Part shown: positions 26,327-35,105 of the stretch, in pieces
Position numbering within the stretch: position 1 is the first letter of the stretch
Layout of the letters: each line of letters starts with the position of its first letter
Source of the DNA: Cohnella sp. AR92
Lineage (GTDB): Bacteria > Bacillota > Bacilli > Paenibacillales > Paenibacillaceae
Length of the DNA: 64,000 nucleotides
Direction of reading: 5' to 3'
Assembly (NCBI RefSeq): GCF_003990975.1
Contig: NZ_RZJR01000019.1
Location: 1-64,000 of the forward strand
The notes under the pieces: model-generated
The model's input: only the letters and a program-made list of their open reading frames with translations
The model's database searches: none
What the model was told of the DNA's origin: nothing
Position numbers and translations under genes: made by a program

Positions 26327-29300
26327 CTGATACGCAAATTAGGGTTAACGGTTCTGGTTGCGAGCCTGGTGATGTCTGCATTGCCACTAGCCGCATCCGC
26401 GAAAGAGGATCCCGGGAAAGTGACAATGGCGGCTGGGACAAGTGGAGGTCCGGCCGGTACAGGAACCGAGAGCTCCATCGCGGCTTCCGGGAAGTCTGAC
26501 GGGCAGACATCCTATTCCGATATGGGAGGCCATTGGGCGACTAATGCGGTTCTGCGTCTTAGCGGGCTTAACATTGTGAAGGGCGATCCGAGCGGAAACT
26601 TCATGCCAGACAATCCCGTCAGCAGGGCGGAGTTCGCCTCGATGCTGAACCGGGTATTTAAGTTCGCCTCTGCGGGGACTAACGATTTTAAAGATGTAAG
26701 CGCCTCCGACTGGTATGCGGAAGATGTGCTCAAGACGCGTGAAGCGGGGATCATCCAAGGATATCCGGATGGCACGTTTAGGCCGCTCGGCCAGTTGGCC
26801 CGCCAGGATGCCGCTATTATGCTGGCAAGAGCGCTTCGAATGGAACCGGAAGCGGAGCCTAAAGCCAATGCTAGGTTCTCGGATGCGGGAAAAATTGCAC
26901 CCTATGCGCAATTGTACGTAGCGGCTGCAGCTCAGTCCGGTTATCTGAAGGGAGACAACAAGGGGGAGCTGCATCCTGAGCAAGCGCTCACTCGAGCCGA
27001 GGCGGCGGCTATCCTCGACCGCGCGATCGCGTGGATGAGCTCGCAAGCGGGCAGTTACCGGGTGGACGAGATTAAGGGCAATGCCTTTGTTAATCTGTCC
27101 GGAGTCGAGCTTGACGGCGCGGCGGTACAAGGCAATCTTTACGTGACCGCCGGCGTCGGCGATGGGGACGCTGCGTTCGAAGGGATCAAGGTAAAAGGGC
27201 GTACGCTCATCGAGGGCGGCGGCGCGAATTCGATCCATTTTCGACAGTCCCAGCTTGGAACCGTGATATCTGCTAAGAAGGAATCGGCCGTTCGCATCTT
27301 GCTCGAGCAAGGCACTTCTGCCGAGGAGCTGATCGCAGTCCGACCGACGACGATTGAGATTTCGGCCGATTCGCAAGTGGAGACTCTCCGCATAGAAGCG
27401 GCTGCGTCCGGGACGAATATTGTGAACAAAGGGAAGCTCAAACGGCTTCTGTCGGAAGCTGAGAACGTGAGTTTAAATGGCCGACCGATAGCAAAAGGAG
27501 CGGATCTCCAGCCTTCGGAAACGACAGACGCGGGAAGCGGATCCGTCGATACTGGCGAGTCTGGCGGCAACACTGGCGGGGGGGCCGCAACCCCGGGCGA
27601 CTGGAAGCTAGTTTGGCACGATGAATTCGATGGCGATTCGATTGATTCATCCAAGTGGAATGTCACCGATTCGGGAACCGTGTACAACAACGAACTCGAA
27701 TATTATCGGCCTGACAATGCCTCGCTCGTCAAGGACGGCGCAAAAGGCGTGCTTCGGCTAACCGCAAAGCGAGAGGACTACGGAGGCCGAAGCTACACAT
27801 CGGCCAAGCTGACATCGAGGCTGAAAGGCGATTGGACCTACGGCAAGTTTGTCGTTCGCGCCAAACTGCCGATTCAACAAGGAATGTGGCCGGCTATCTG
27901 GATGATGCCGACGGACGAACAGGAGCAATATGGACCATGGCCGGGCAGCGGAGAGATGGACATCATGGAGCTAACCGGTCCGCCTGCCAGCGATCAGGCC
28001 AACGCCGAAGTCTATCCGAGAACGGTGCATGGTTCGCTTCATTATGATATACCGCATGCTTCGCAATCGAAAACCTATACGCTGCCGAAAGGGCAGACGT
28101 TTGCGGACGATTACCATGATTTTGCGATGGAGTGGCTCCCGGGTTTGATCCGGTATTATGTCGACGGTCATCTCTATTTTGAAAGCCGCGATTGGGGAAC
28201 GAAGGAAGACGGACAAGCGGATTATTATACGTACCCCGCGCCGTTCGACAGACCTTTCTATATGATTCTCAATTTAGCCGTAGGCGGCGATTGGCCAGGC
28301 GATCCGAAGGCCGACTTCCAGACCGACCGGATGGATATCGACTACGTACGCGTGTATGAGTACAAACACCTCTCCGAATGGCCGGATGTGACGGGCCAGC
28401 GCCCGGACTTGTCGGCTGGCGTGGAGCCGCAGCGCGAACCGCTGCCTGACGGCAACCAGATCTACAATGGCGATTACACGGGCGGAACGGGAACGGGAGG
28501 GGCACCGACCGATTGGGAATTTCTGTTGAATGCTGGCGGTGACGGCAGCGTCTCCGTCGTCAACGATGCCGTCAAGGGCAAGGCCGCCAAGGTGGCCATC
28601 ACGTCGGCAGGCGTACAAAATTATTCGATTCAATTGACGCAGCGTCCGCTTTATCTAGAGAAGGGGAAAGCGTACAAGGTGACCTTCGATGCGAAAGCGG
28701 ACGAGCCGCGGCCGCTTATGAGCAAGGTGACCGAGTTCGGCGGAGGCTGGACGGCCTACTCGAAGGAGCGCAACTTCTCGTTAACCGAGGATTGGCAGAC
28801 TTATGAATATACATTCAATATGAACTCGGCAAGCGACAACAACGCGAGGTTCGAGTTCAATCTGGGACTTGGAACGGCAGCGGCATACTTCGCCAACGTG
28901 CGCGTGACGGAGACAACGCCGACCGTCGAGCCGCGGAAGGCTCTGCCGGACGGCAATTTGATCTTCAACGGCGGCTTCGACCAAGGCTCGGCCCGATTGG
29001 GCTATTGGCGTTTCGTAAGCTCTGATGCGGCCCGCGCCTCGGCTTCGGTTAGCAATGAGCTCGAATTCCCATACATGCAGAGGCAGTTTATGGCGGTATT
29101 GTCGGAAGACTCCGGGCTACCGGAAGATGTCCAACTTATACAGGACGAGCTGCCTCTGGCCGAGGGCGAATCCTACACGCTCACCTTTGATGCGAAAGCC
29201 GACCGAGCCAGGACGATAAGCCTAGCGTTGTCCGTAGGAACGCCAGGCGATGTCCAATATGGTGGCGGCGATACGGTCGAATTGACGGAGGACATGCGCT

Positions 29301-30772
29301 CGTATGCCAAGGATATCACCATTCGATCGGGCGAGCAGGCTTCTGCCGCGGCACTCTCCTTCCAGCTCGGAGGAACGGCGGGCACCGTCTATATCGACAA
29401 CGTCAGGCTGGTCCGGCGCGCGGCGCCTCCTGCCCTCGACAGCTATCTGAATTGGGCCGCCGCTTCCTACTGGAACGCCGAAGGCGTAACGGAGAAGACC
29501 GCGGTCAACGGTGCGCGGCAGTTAGCCGGGTTCGATGCCGGCGGCTACGCGGACTACAAGTTCCGCATGTCTAGCAACGGGGTCTATGTGCCGTCGTTAC
29601 GCCTAGCGGATACAGCGCCTGACGCCGAGGTGAAGGTCGCCTTGCTAGATTCGAATTTGGAGGAGATCATGACCGTTGAGGCGGGGACTGAGGGCATGGA
29701 GAGCGATCAGACAGTCTCGCTGCCCGCGCTGGATATCCCTGCAGGTACTAGCTTCCTCCGGGTATCCGGATCGGGCTTCAGCCTGGCTCGGGTGGAATTG
29801 TCGGCAGAGCTCGCCGTCAACGGCGACTTCAGCCAAGGAACGTCGGGGTGGGCGTTGTTCAAGAAAGACTGGGAAGAATCCGATCCGGTCAAGGACACGA
29901 ATATGGAGGCCGTGGACGGCATGCTTCGAGTCAATCTCGGCGGCCCGGGCACGGAAGTCTGGAACGTTCAGGTGAAGCAAGAAGGCAAGACGCTGAAGCA
30001 AGGAGCGGCGTACAGGCTTCGTTTCGAAGCGGCTTCAACGATCCCCCGCGACATCGTCGCGCTCGTCCAGCATGACGGCAGCGTCGACGGCAACTGGACG
30101 ACCTATCTGGAACGCGAGACCGAGCTCAGTACCGATAAGAAGGCGTTCGATTATATCTTCGTCTCCCCAAGCGATGAATCCAGCGCCGTGCTGCAGTTCA
30201 GCATGGGGAAGGTCGGAGACGTTTCGGGGGCGCATGAGATCAGCCTGAGCAAGATCTCCCTAATCCGTGTCGATCCGTCGCTTGCGGGAATCACCGAAGG
30301 CGTCAATCTCGTTCCGAACGGTGACTTCGCAGCCGGAGTCCCCGGCTGGAGCAGCTATTCGGTTGACGCGGGCGAGCTGTCTATTCGTCATGGAGACGAA
30401 GGCACGCTGCATATCGATGTGTCCAGTCCAGGCGCGAACAGCTGGGATCGCCAGGTTTATTTCGAGGGTCTGCCCTATACGAACGGGCACCGCTATAAAT
30501 TGACTTTCAAGGCGAAGACGACGGTTCCGCGCAAGATGAATATCAGCGTCGGTTGGCTGGACGCAGCAGACAATTACGCTTGGCATGGCTATGGCAGCCA
30601 TATCGTCGAATTGGGGACGGATGAGCAGACTTACACGTACACGTTCGACGTCGGACCGGACAGCACGTTAATCGGCAGATTGACCTTCGAGCTGGGCCGA
30701 GTGGAAGCCGGCGACGGAGCCGCGGCGGTCGATATCGACGATATCGTGCTAACCGACGAGGGTGAAACGTAA
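26327..30772 (+). CDS. SLH-anchored multimodular GH16 beta-1,3-glucanase (laminarinase) with CBMs
   Basis: About 1481 residues. The signal peptide IRKLGLTVLVASLVMSALPL...ASA requires a start before the first in-frame GTG (26369); CTG at 26327 is 7 nt after AGGAGG and is taken as a rare start. Order: signal (1-26), three SLH repeats (about 66-110, 118-170, 181-232) for cell-wall anchoring, a beta-rich linker (235-400), Gly/Thr linker, GH16 (425-680; WKLVWHDEFDGDSIDSSKW; catalytic EMDIME with Glu543, Asp545, Glu548), then CBM4/9-like modules (about 710-862, 875-1029, 1163-1315, 1325-1478) and a CBM6-like module (1039-1161). It should cut laminarin-type glucans at the surface. The next gene, another GH16, overlaps by one base. 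Confidence 0.9.
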   Translation: MIRKLGLTVLVASLVMSALPLAASAKEDPGKVTMAAGTSGGPAGTGTESSIAASGKSDGQTSYSDMGGHWATNAVLRLSGLNIVKGDPSGNFMPDNPVSRAEFASMLNRVFKFASAGTNDFKDVSASDWYAEDVLKTREAGIIQGYPDGTFRPLGQLARQDAAIMLARALRMEPEAEPKANARFSDAGKIAPYAQLYVAAAAQSGYLKGDNKGELHPEQALTRAEAAAILDRAIAWMSSQAGSYRVDEIKGNAFVNLSGVELDGAAVQGNLYVTAGVGDGDAAFEGIKVKGRTLIEGGGANSIHFRQSQLGTVISAKKESAVRILLEQGTSAEELIAVRPTTIEISADSQVETLRIEAAASGTNIVNKGKLKRLLSEAENVSLNGRPIAKGADLQPSETTDAGSGSVDTGESGGNTGGGAATPGDWKLVWHDEFDGDSIDSSKWNVTDSGTVYNNELEYYRPDNASLVKDGAKGVLRLTAKREDYGGRSYTSAKLTSRLKGDWTYGKFVVRAKLPIQQGMWPAIWMMPTDEQEQYGPWPGSGEMDIMELTGPPASDQANAEVYPRTVHGSLHYDIPHASQSKTYTLPKGQTFADDYHDFAMEWLPGLIRYYVDGHLYFESRDWGTKEDGQADYYTYPAPFDRPFYMILNLAVGGDWPGDPKADFQTDRMDIDYVRVYEYKHLSEWPDVTGQRPDLSAGVEPQREPLPDGNQIYNGDYTGGTGTGGAPTDWEFLLNAGGDGSVSVVNDAVKGKAAKVAITSAGVQNYSIQLTQRPLYLEKGKAYKVTFDAKADEPRPLMSKVTEFGGGWTAYSKERNFSLTEDWQTYEYTFNMNSASDNNARFEFNLGLGTAAAYFANVRVTETTPTVEPRKALPDGNLIFNGGFDQGSARLGYWRFVSSDAARASASVSNELEFPYMQRQFMAVLSEDSGLPEDVQLIQDELPLAEGESYTLTFDAKADRARTISLALSVGTPGDVQYGGGDTVELTEDMRSYAKDITIRSGEQASAAALSFQLGGTAGTVYIDNVRLVRRAAPPALDSYLNWAAASYWNAEGVTEKTAVNGARQLAGFDAGGYADYKFRMSSNGVYVPSLRLADTAPDAEVKVALLDSNLEEIMTVEAGTEGMESDQTVSLPALDIPAGTSFLRVSGSGFSLARVELSAELAVNGDFSQGTSGWALFKKDWEESDPVKDTNMEAVDGMLRVNLGGPGTEVWNVQVKQEGKTLKQGAAYRLRFEAASTIPRDIVALVQHDGSVDGNWTTYLERETELSTDKKAFDYIFVSPSDESSAVLQFSMGKVGDVSGAHEISLSKISLIRVDPSLAGITEGVNLVPNGDFAAGVPGWSSYSVDAGELSIRHGDEGTLHIDVSSPGANSWDRQVYFEGLPYTNGHRYKLTFKAKTTVPRKMNISVGWLDAADNYAWHGYGSHIVELGTDEQTYTYTFDVGPDSTLIGRLTFELGRVEAGDGAAAVDIDDIVLTDEGET

Positions 30773-31632
30773 TGAAGCGGTTTATCGTCGGGTGGAAAAT
30801 CCAAAAGATACGCTGGGCGTGCGTATGGCTCTTATTCGGGACTGTTCTGGCCGGCTGTTCCGCCGGAGAGAATCACCAAATCCCGGAACGGCCGGGGATG
30901 AAGCTTGTCTGGCATGACGAATTCGACAAAGACGGACTGCCCGACAGCAGCAAGTGGAGTTATGACGTCGGCGGGGATGGCTGGGGCAATGACGAGTTGG
31001 AGTATTACGCGGAGGCGCGGCAAGAAAACGCCGTTGTCCGCGACGGCTATCTCACGCTCACAGCGCGCAAAGAAACGTACGAGGGACACGATTATACGTC
31101 GACGCGTTTGGTCAGCCGCGGTAAGGGAGACTGGAAGTACGGTCATATTGAGGTTCGCGCCAAGATTCCTACCGGAACCGGAATCTGGCCGGCGATCTGG
31201 ATGATGCCGACCGAATCGGTTTATGGAGGTTGGCCTTCCAGCGGCGAAATGGACCTTATGGAGCATGTCGGATTCGAGCCGGGCGTCGTGCACGCCACGG
31301 TCCATACCGAGAAGTATTATTGGAAAAAGAACAACCAGAAGTCCGCTCAGACCTTGATTCCCGATGCGGACCGTACGTTCCACGTTTACGCGCTGGACTG
31401 GACGCCGGATAAGGTGCAGATCAGCGTGGACGGCACAACCTATTTCTCCTATGCGCCGGGGCCGGAAGATCAAGGGGACGAGTGGCGTGCCTGGCCTTTC
31501 GACCAAGCCTTCCATTTAATCATGAACATCGCGGTGGGCGGTTCTTGGGGCGGCCAGCAGGGAGTGGACGATTCGATTTTTCCGCAGTCGATGGTTGTCG
31601 ATTACGTGAGAATCTATCAACCTGAGAAGTAG
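30772..31632 (+). CDS. GH16 beta-glucanase lipoprotein
   Basis: 286 residues. A lipobox VLAGC puts Cys29 as the membrane-anchored residue. A single GH16 domain follows: MKLVWHDEFDKDGLPDSSKW, GIWPAIWMMPTES, catalytic GEMDLMEHVG (Glu159, Asp161, Glu164), and the late HLIMNIAVGGSWGG. The EMDLME form (ExDxxE) is that of laminarinases (beta-1,3 or mixed), not lichenases. It probably trims oligosaccharides made by the SLH enzyme close to the importer. TAATG overlap with the upstream gene shows co-translation. Confidence 0.92.
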   Translation: MKRFIVGWKIQKIRWACVWLLFGTVLAGCSAGENHQIPERPGMKLVWHDEFDKDGLPDSSKWSYDVGGDGWGNDELEYYAEARQENAVVRDGYLTLTARKETYEGHDYTSTRLVSRGKGDWKYGHIEVRAKIPTGTGIWPAIWMMPTESVYGGWPSSGEMDLMEHVGFEPGVVHATVHTEKYYWKKNNQKSAQTLIPDADRTFHVYALDWTPDKVQISVDGTTYFSYAPGPEDQGDEWRAWPFDQAFHLIMNIAVGGSWGGQQGVDDSIFPQSMVVDYVRIYQPEK

Positions 31633-31699
31633 CATCGGATTGTTTATTATTTGTTACGCAAGCTTGGGATTTGTTATTTAAGGTGAAGAACGGGGCTCC

Positions 31700-31705
31700 T
31701 ATAAT
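31700..31705 (+). promoter_or_regulatory. -10 box before the sugar importer genes
   Basis: A consensus TATAAT lies 65 nt before the GTG start of the binding-protein gene. No clear -35 hexamer stands 17 bp upstream. It could give the importer its own promoter. Confidence 0.4.
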
Positions 31706-31770
31706 CGAATTGCGAGGACGGGTGACCCGTTCTTCAAAAAAAATCATATCTTGCTATAGGGGGATTCACA

Positions 31771-33180
31771 GTGCGAAACAAGAAATGGACCGTATTCTCG
31801 ACTGTAATGGCATCGACCTTGCTGCTTGCGGGTTGCGGGAGCAATTCCGGCAACGGCGGCGACGGCCAAGCGGCCGCAACCACATCGGCATCGCCTTCCG
31901 CGAGCGCAAGCGGACAAGCATCGCCCTCCGCGCAGACAGATCCCGTTACGTTGTCGGCTTGGATCATGCCGAACAGCCCGAAACCGGACGCAGACTTCCT
32001 CAAGGTCATGGATCCGTACCTGAAGGAACATCCGAACGTTACGCTGAAGGTAACCGTGCTGGACTGGGGTTCCGCTTGGACGAAGATAACGACGGCAGCA
32101 ACCAGCGGCGAAGGCCCAGACATCCTGCAGCTCGGCACGACTTGGGTGCCGGCGATTGCAAGCATGGGCGGCATCGACAAGATCACGGACAAGATGGGCG
32201 ACGTTGGAGGAGAGGCCAGCTACCTTCCTGCCAGCTGGAACACGACTAAGATCGAAGGCAAGGAAGACATTTATGGCGTGCCGTGGTTCGTGGACGCCCG
32301 GGCCATCTATTACAACAAGGAAGCCTTCAAGGCGGCGAACGTCGACCCGGCCGAAGCGTTCAAGACATGGGATTCGTTCAAGTCCGCGCTGGAGAAAGTC
32401 AACGGAGTCACGTTAGACGGCAAAAAGGTCGCAGCGCTCGGGGTTCCGGGGAAAAACGACTGGAACGTCGTGCACAACATATTCCCATGGATCTGGGCAG
32501 CAGGCGGTGACGTTCTGAGCGCGGACCACAAGTCGGTAACGTTCAACGACGACAAGGGAGTCGACGGCGTCATGTACTACACTGGCCTCGCCAACGAAGG
32601 CCTCGTGGATAAAAGCTCGCTGGAGAAGAACTCCTCGCAGATCGAGAGCGACTTCGGCGACGGCAAGTCCGCTGTCATCATTACCGGTCCATGGCTGGCG
32701 AAGAACTTCGCAACACCGTCCAAGGCCGGCGGCATGGACGATAAGGCGGCGGCCAAGCAGTTCGCAATCTCTCCGCTGCCGGCTGGACCTTCCGGACAGT
32801 CCACCTTCATCGGAGGCAGCGATCTGACGGTGTTCAAGGGCTCGAAGAATAAAGACGCAGCCTGGGAAGTCATCAAATATCTGAGCACGGTCGAGGCTCA
32901 GCAGGCTTACGCGGATATATCCGGCCAATTGCCTGCGAATAAGAACCTGATCGAATCGCCGGATCTTGATGCCAACATGAAGGCTTTTGCGGAAGCGACG
33001 AAGTATGGCAAGTCCTACCCGTCCATCCCGCAGTGGGGTCCAACCGAGACGGCACTCCAAAAGCACTTCGCCAATATTTGGGATATCGTTGCAGGCGTGA
33101 AGGGTAAGTACGATAGAGACAGCATCCAGAAAGAAATGAATGACGCGGCAAGCGAGGTCAATAGCATTATCAAGCAATAA
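31771..33180 (+). CDS. Carbohydrate ABC transporter substrate-binding lipoprotein (family 1)
   Basis: 469 residues. Lipobox TLLLAGC, Cys22; Gly/Ala/Ser-rich linker to about 50; then a family 1 sugar-binding domain (ILQLGTTWVPAIASMGGID, DIYGVPWFVDARAIYYNKEA, STFIGGSDLTVFKGSKNKDA). It is followed by two MalF/MalG-type permeases and preceded by two GH16 enzymes, so beta-gluco-oligosaccharides are the likely ligands. GTG start with AGGGGGA upstream. No ATPase is adjacent; a shared MsmX-type ATPase elsewhere is the usual solution. Confidence 0.9.
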   Translation: MRNKKWTVFSTVMASTLLLAGCGSNSGNGGDGQAAATTSASPSASASGQASPSAQTDPVTLSAWIMPNSPKPDADFLKVMDPYLKEHPNVTLKVTVLDWGSAWTKITTAATSGEGPDILQLGTTWVPAIASMGGIDKITDKMGDVGGEASYLPASWNTTKIEGKEDIYGVPWFVDARAIYYNKEAFKAANVDPAEAFKTWDSFKSALEKVNGVTLDGKKVAALGVPGKNDWNVVHNIFPWIWAAGGDVLSADHKSVTFNDDKGVDGVMYYTGLANEGLVDKSSLEKNSSQIESDFGDGKSAVIITGPWLAKNFATPSKAGGMDDKAAAKQFAISPLPAGPSGQSTFIGGSDLTVFKGSKNKDAAWEVIKYLSTVEAQQAYADISGQLPANKNLIESPDLDANMKAFAEATKYGKSYPSIPQWGPTETALQKHFANIWDIVAGVKGKYDRDSIQKEMNDAASEVNSIIKQ

Positions 33181-33194
33181 GTACGATGAACATA

Positions 33195-33229
33195 GGGGCG
33201 TCTCGCGCCGAGCCGGCGCGAGACGCTCC
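33195..33229 (+). terminator. Strong hairpin between binding protein and permease genes
   Basis: GCGTCTCGCGCC (33198-33209) pairs perfectly with GGCGCGAGACGC (33215-33226), extendable by three more pairs. Only TTT follows. Such hairpins keep the binding-protein mRNA more abundant than the permease part. Confidence 0.75.
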
Positions 33230-33253
33230 TTTCCCGAAAGCGAGGACAACCCG

Positions 33254-34222
33254 ATGCAACCCGATAATGTGACGAAGCGCAAAGCCAATAGCTATACTTC
33301 TCTTCAGAAGTCCTTCAGGACCAACCGATTCGCGTATATGCTCATCGTTCCAACGCTTCTGTTCATGCTGCTCGTCCACTTCCTGCCGATGGCGCAGGGC
33401 ATCGTCATGTCGATGCTGAAGCTGAACCAATTCACGCTAGCCCAATATTTGCGAGCGCCATTCATCGGCTTCGATAATTACAAGTCGCTGTTGTTCGACG
33501 AAAGCAATCCCATCCGGCAAGGCATGGGATTCGCGGTGCGCAACACGGTCATCTACACGATTGTGGTCACCTTCCTTGTATTGGCTTGGGGGCTGCTAGT
33601 CGCGATGCTGATGAACCGGCCGTTCCCAGGACGCGGAATCGCTCGAACCGCCATGCTGCTTCCATGGGTTGTACCGTCTTATGTGGTAGGGGTATTGTGG
33701 GGATTCATGTGGCAGCGCGACGGTATCATTAATTATATATTGGTCGATCTGCTGCACCTTATGGGGGAGAAGCCGTTCTGGCTGATCGGTCACAATACGA
33801 TCTGGGCGATTATCATCCCGACGATCTGGCGGGGCTGGCCCTTCCTCATGGTCGTCTTCCTGGCGGCTCTTCAAACGATACCCGAGGATATTTACGAAGC
33901 GGCCCGCATCGACGGCGCCCACAAGCTGCGTCAGTTCGTCCATATCACGCTGCCTTTGTTGAAGCCGGTTATCGCCGTCCAGCTGTTGTTCCAGTTCATT
34001 AATAACGTCTACTCGTACAACATCGTTTCTACCATGTTCGGCAATGGAGCCGGCTATCCCGGCGAATGGGGAGATCTTCTCATGACGGCGCTTACCCGGC
34101 AATCGTTTGGGTATTGGGCATTCGGGTCAGGCTCCGCAGCTTCGTTCCTGTTAATGGTCGTTATGCTTGTTTTCGTAGGCATCTGGTATCGAACGTTCAG
34201 ATCGGAGTTGAACTCGCAATGA
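33254..34222 (+). CDS. Carbohydrate ABC transporter permease (MalF/UgpA type)
   Basis: 322 residues, six membrane segments (first at FAYMLIVPTLLFMLLVHFLP). The EAA loop is EDIYEAARIDGAHKLRQF, the ATPase contact. ATG 33254 is taken as the start because upstream in-frame codons lie in the hairpin region; the ribosome site (GCGAGGAC) is modest. It overlaps the second permease by ATGA. Confidence 0.9.
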   Translation: MQPDNVTKRKANSYTSLQKSFRTNRFAYMLIVPTLLFMLLVHFLPMAQGIVMSMLKLNQFTLAQYLRAPFIGFDNYKSLLFDESNPIRQGMGFAVRNTVIYTIVVTFLVLAWGLLVAMLMNRPFPGRGIARTAMLLPWVVPSYVVGVLWGFMWQRDGIINYILVDLLHLMGEKPFWLIGHNTIWAIIIPTIWRGWPFLMVVFLAALQTIPEDIYEAARIDGAHKLRQFVHITLPLLKPVIAVQLLFQFINNVYSYNIVSTMFGNGAGYPGEWGDLLMTALTRQSFGYWAFGSGSAASFLLMVVMLVFVGIWYRTFRSELNSQ

Positions 34223-35076
34223 CAAGACGCAATTCGGCCAAACTGGCAAGTTTATCGCTTACAACTCTCACCTGGATCATCGTCTTTATTACGGTGTTCC
34301 CGATTTTGTGGATGGTATTCACCTCGTTGCATTCGAACAGCGAGATTCTGAACGGCATTACGTCTCTCGCACTCCCGTCTCCGCAGTGGTCGAATTACCA
34401 AAATATGTGGGAAACGGTCAATTTCGCCGTCTATTTCCGCAACAGCCTGCTGATTTGCGGGTTAACGACTGTGTTTGCCGGCGCCTTCGCCGTCATGGCC
34501 GGCTATGCGCTTGCCCGCTTTCGGTTCGCGGGCTCGCGCACGGTCAGCCTAAGCATCGTCTCGACGCAGATGATCCCGGGCATCATGTTCCTATTCCCGA
34601 TCTATCTGATGTTCCTGTGGATCAAGCAGGCGCTCGGCATTCCGATGATCAACACTTACTGGGGAATGATCCTGGTGTACACGGCCTTCTATACGCCGAT
34701 CAGCATCTGGATCATGCGCAGCTTCTTCGTTTCGATTCCCCGCGATCTCGAGGAGTCCGCGGTCATCGACGGATGTACGAAGTTTCAAGCCTTCTACAAG
34801 GTTATCCTTCCGTTGTCGGTGCCCGGCATTATCGCGACCTGCATCTATATTTTCCTGACGGCTTGGGACGAGCTTCTATTCGCCTGGGTGCTTACGACCA
34901 GCTCGGACGTGCAGACCATTCCGGTAGGAATCCGCTTGTTCGTGGGCCAATATAATACGCGCTATGACCTTCTTATGGCCGCTTCTACCGTCGTCACGCT
35001 TCCAGTCATGGCTATCTTCTTTATGACGCAGCGCTACTTTATTAGCGGCATGACGGCCGGCGCGGTAAAAGGGTAA
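34219..35076 (+). CDS. Carbohydrate ABC transporter permease (MalG/UgpE type)
   Basis: 285 residues with six membrane segments, N-terminal WIIVFITVFPILWMVFTSLH, EAA loop RDLEESAVIDGCTKFQAFYK, and C-terminal QRYFISGMTAGAVKG, the standard end of this family (GAVKG). It forms the heterodimeric pore with the preceding permease. It ends 29 nt before the convergent response-regulator gene. Confidence 0.92.
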   Translation: MTRRNSAKLASLSLTTLTWIIVFITVFPILWMVFTSLHSNSEILNGITSLALPSPQWSNYQNMWETVNFAVYFRNSLLICGLTTVFAGAFAVMAGYALARFRFAGSRTVSLSIVSTQMIPGIMFLFPIYLMFLWIKQALGIPMINTYWGMILVYTAFYTPISIWIMRSFFVSIPRDLEESAVIDGCTKFQAFYKVILPLSVPGIIATCIYIFLTAWDELLFAWVLTTSSDVQTIPVGIRLFVGQYNTRYDLLMAASTVVTLPVMAIFFMTQRYFISGMTAGAVKG

Positions 35077-35105
35077 TTCATAGAAGCGCGATCCGCATCC
35101 GCAAG

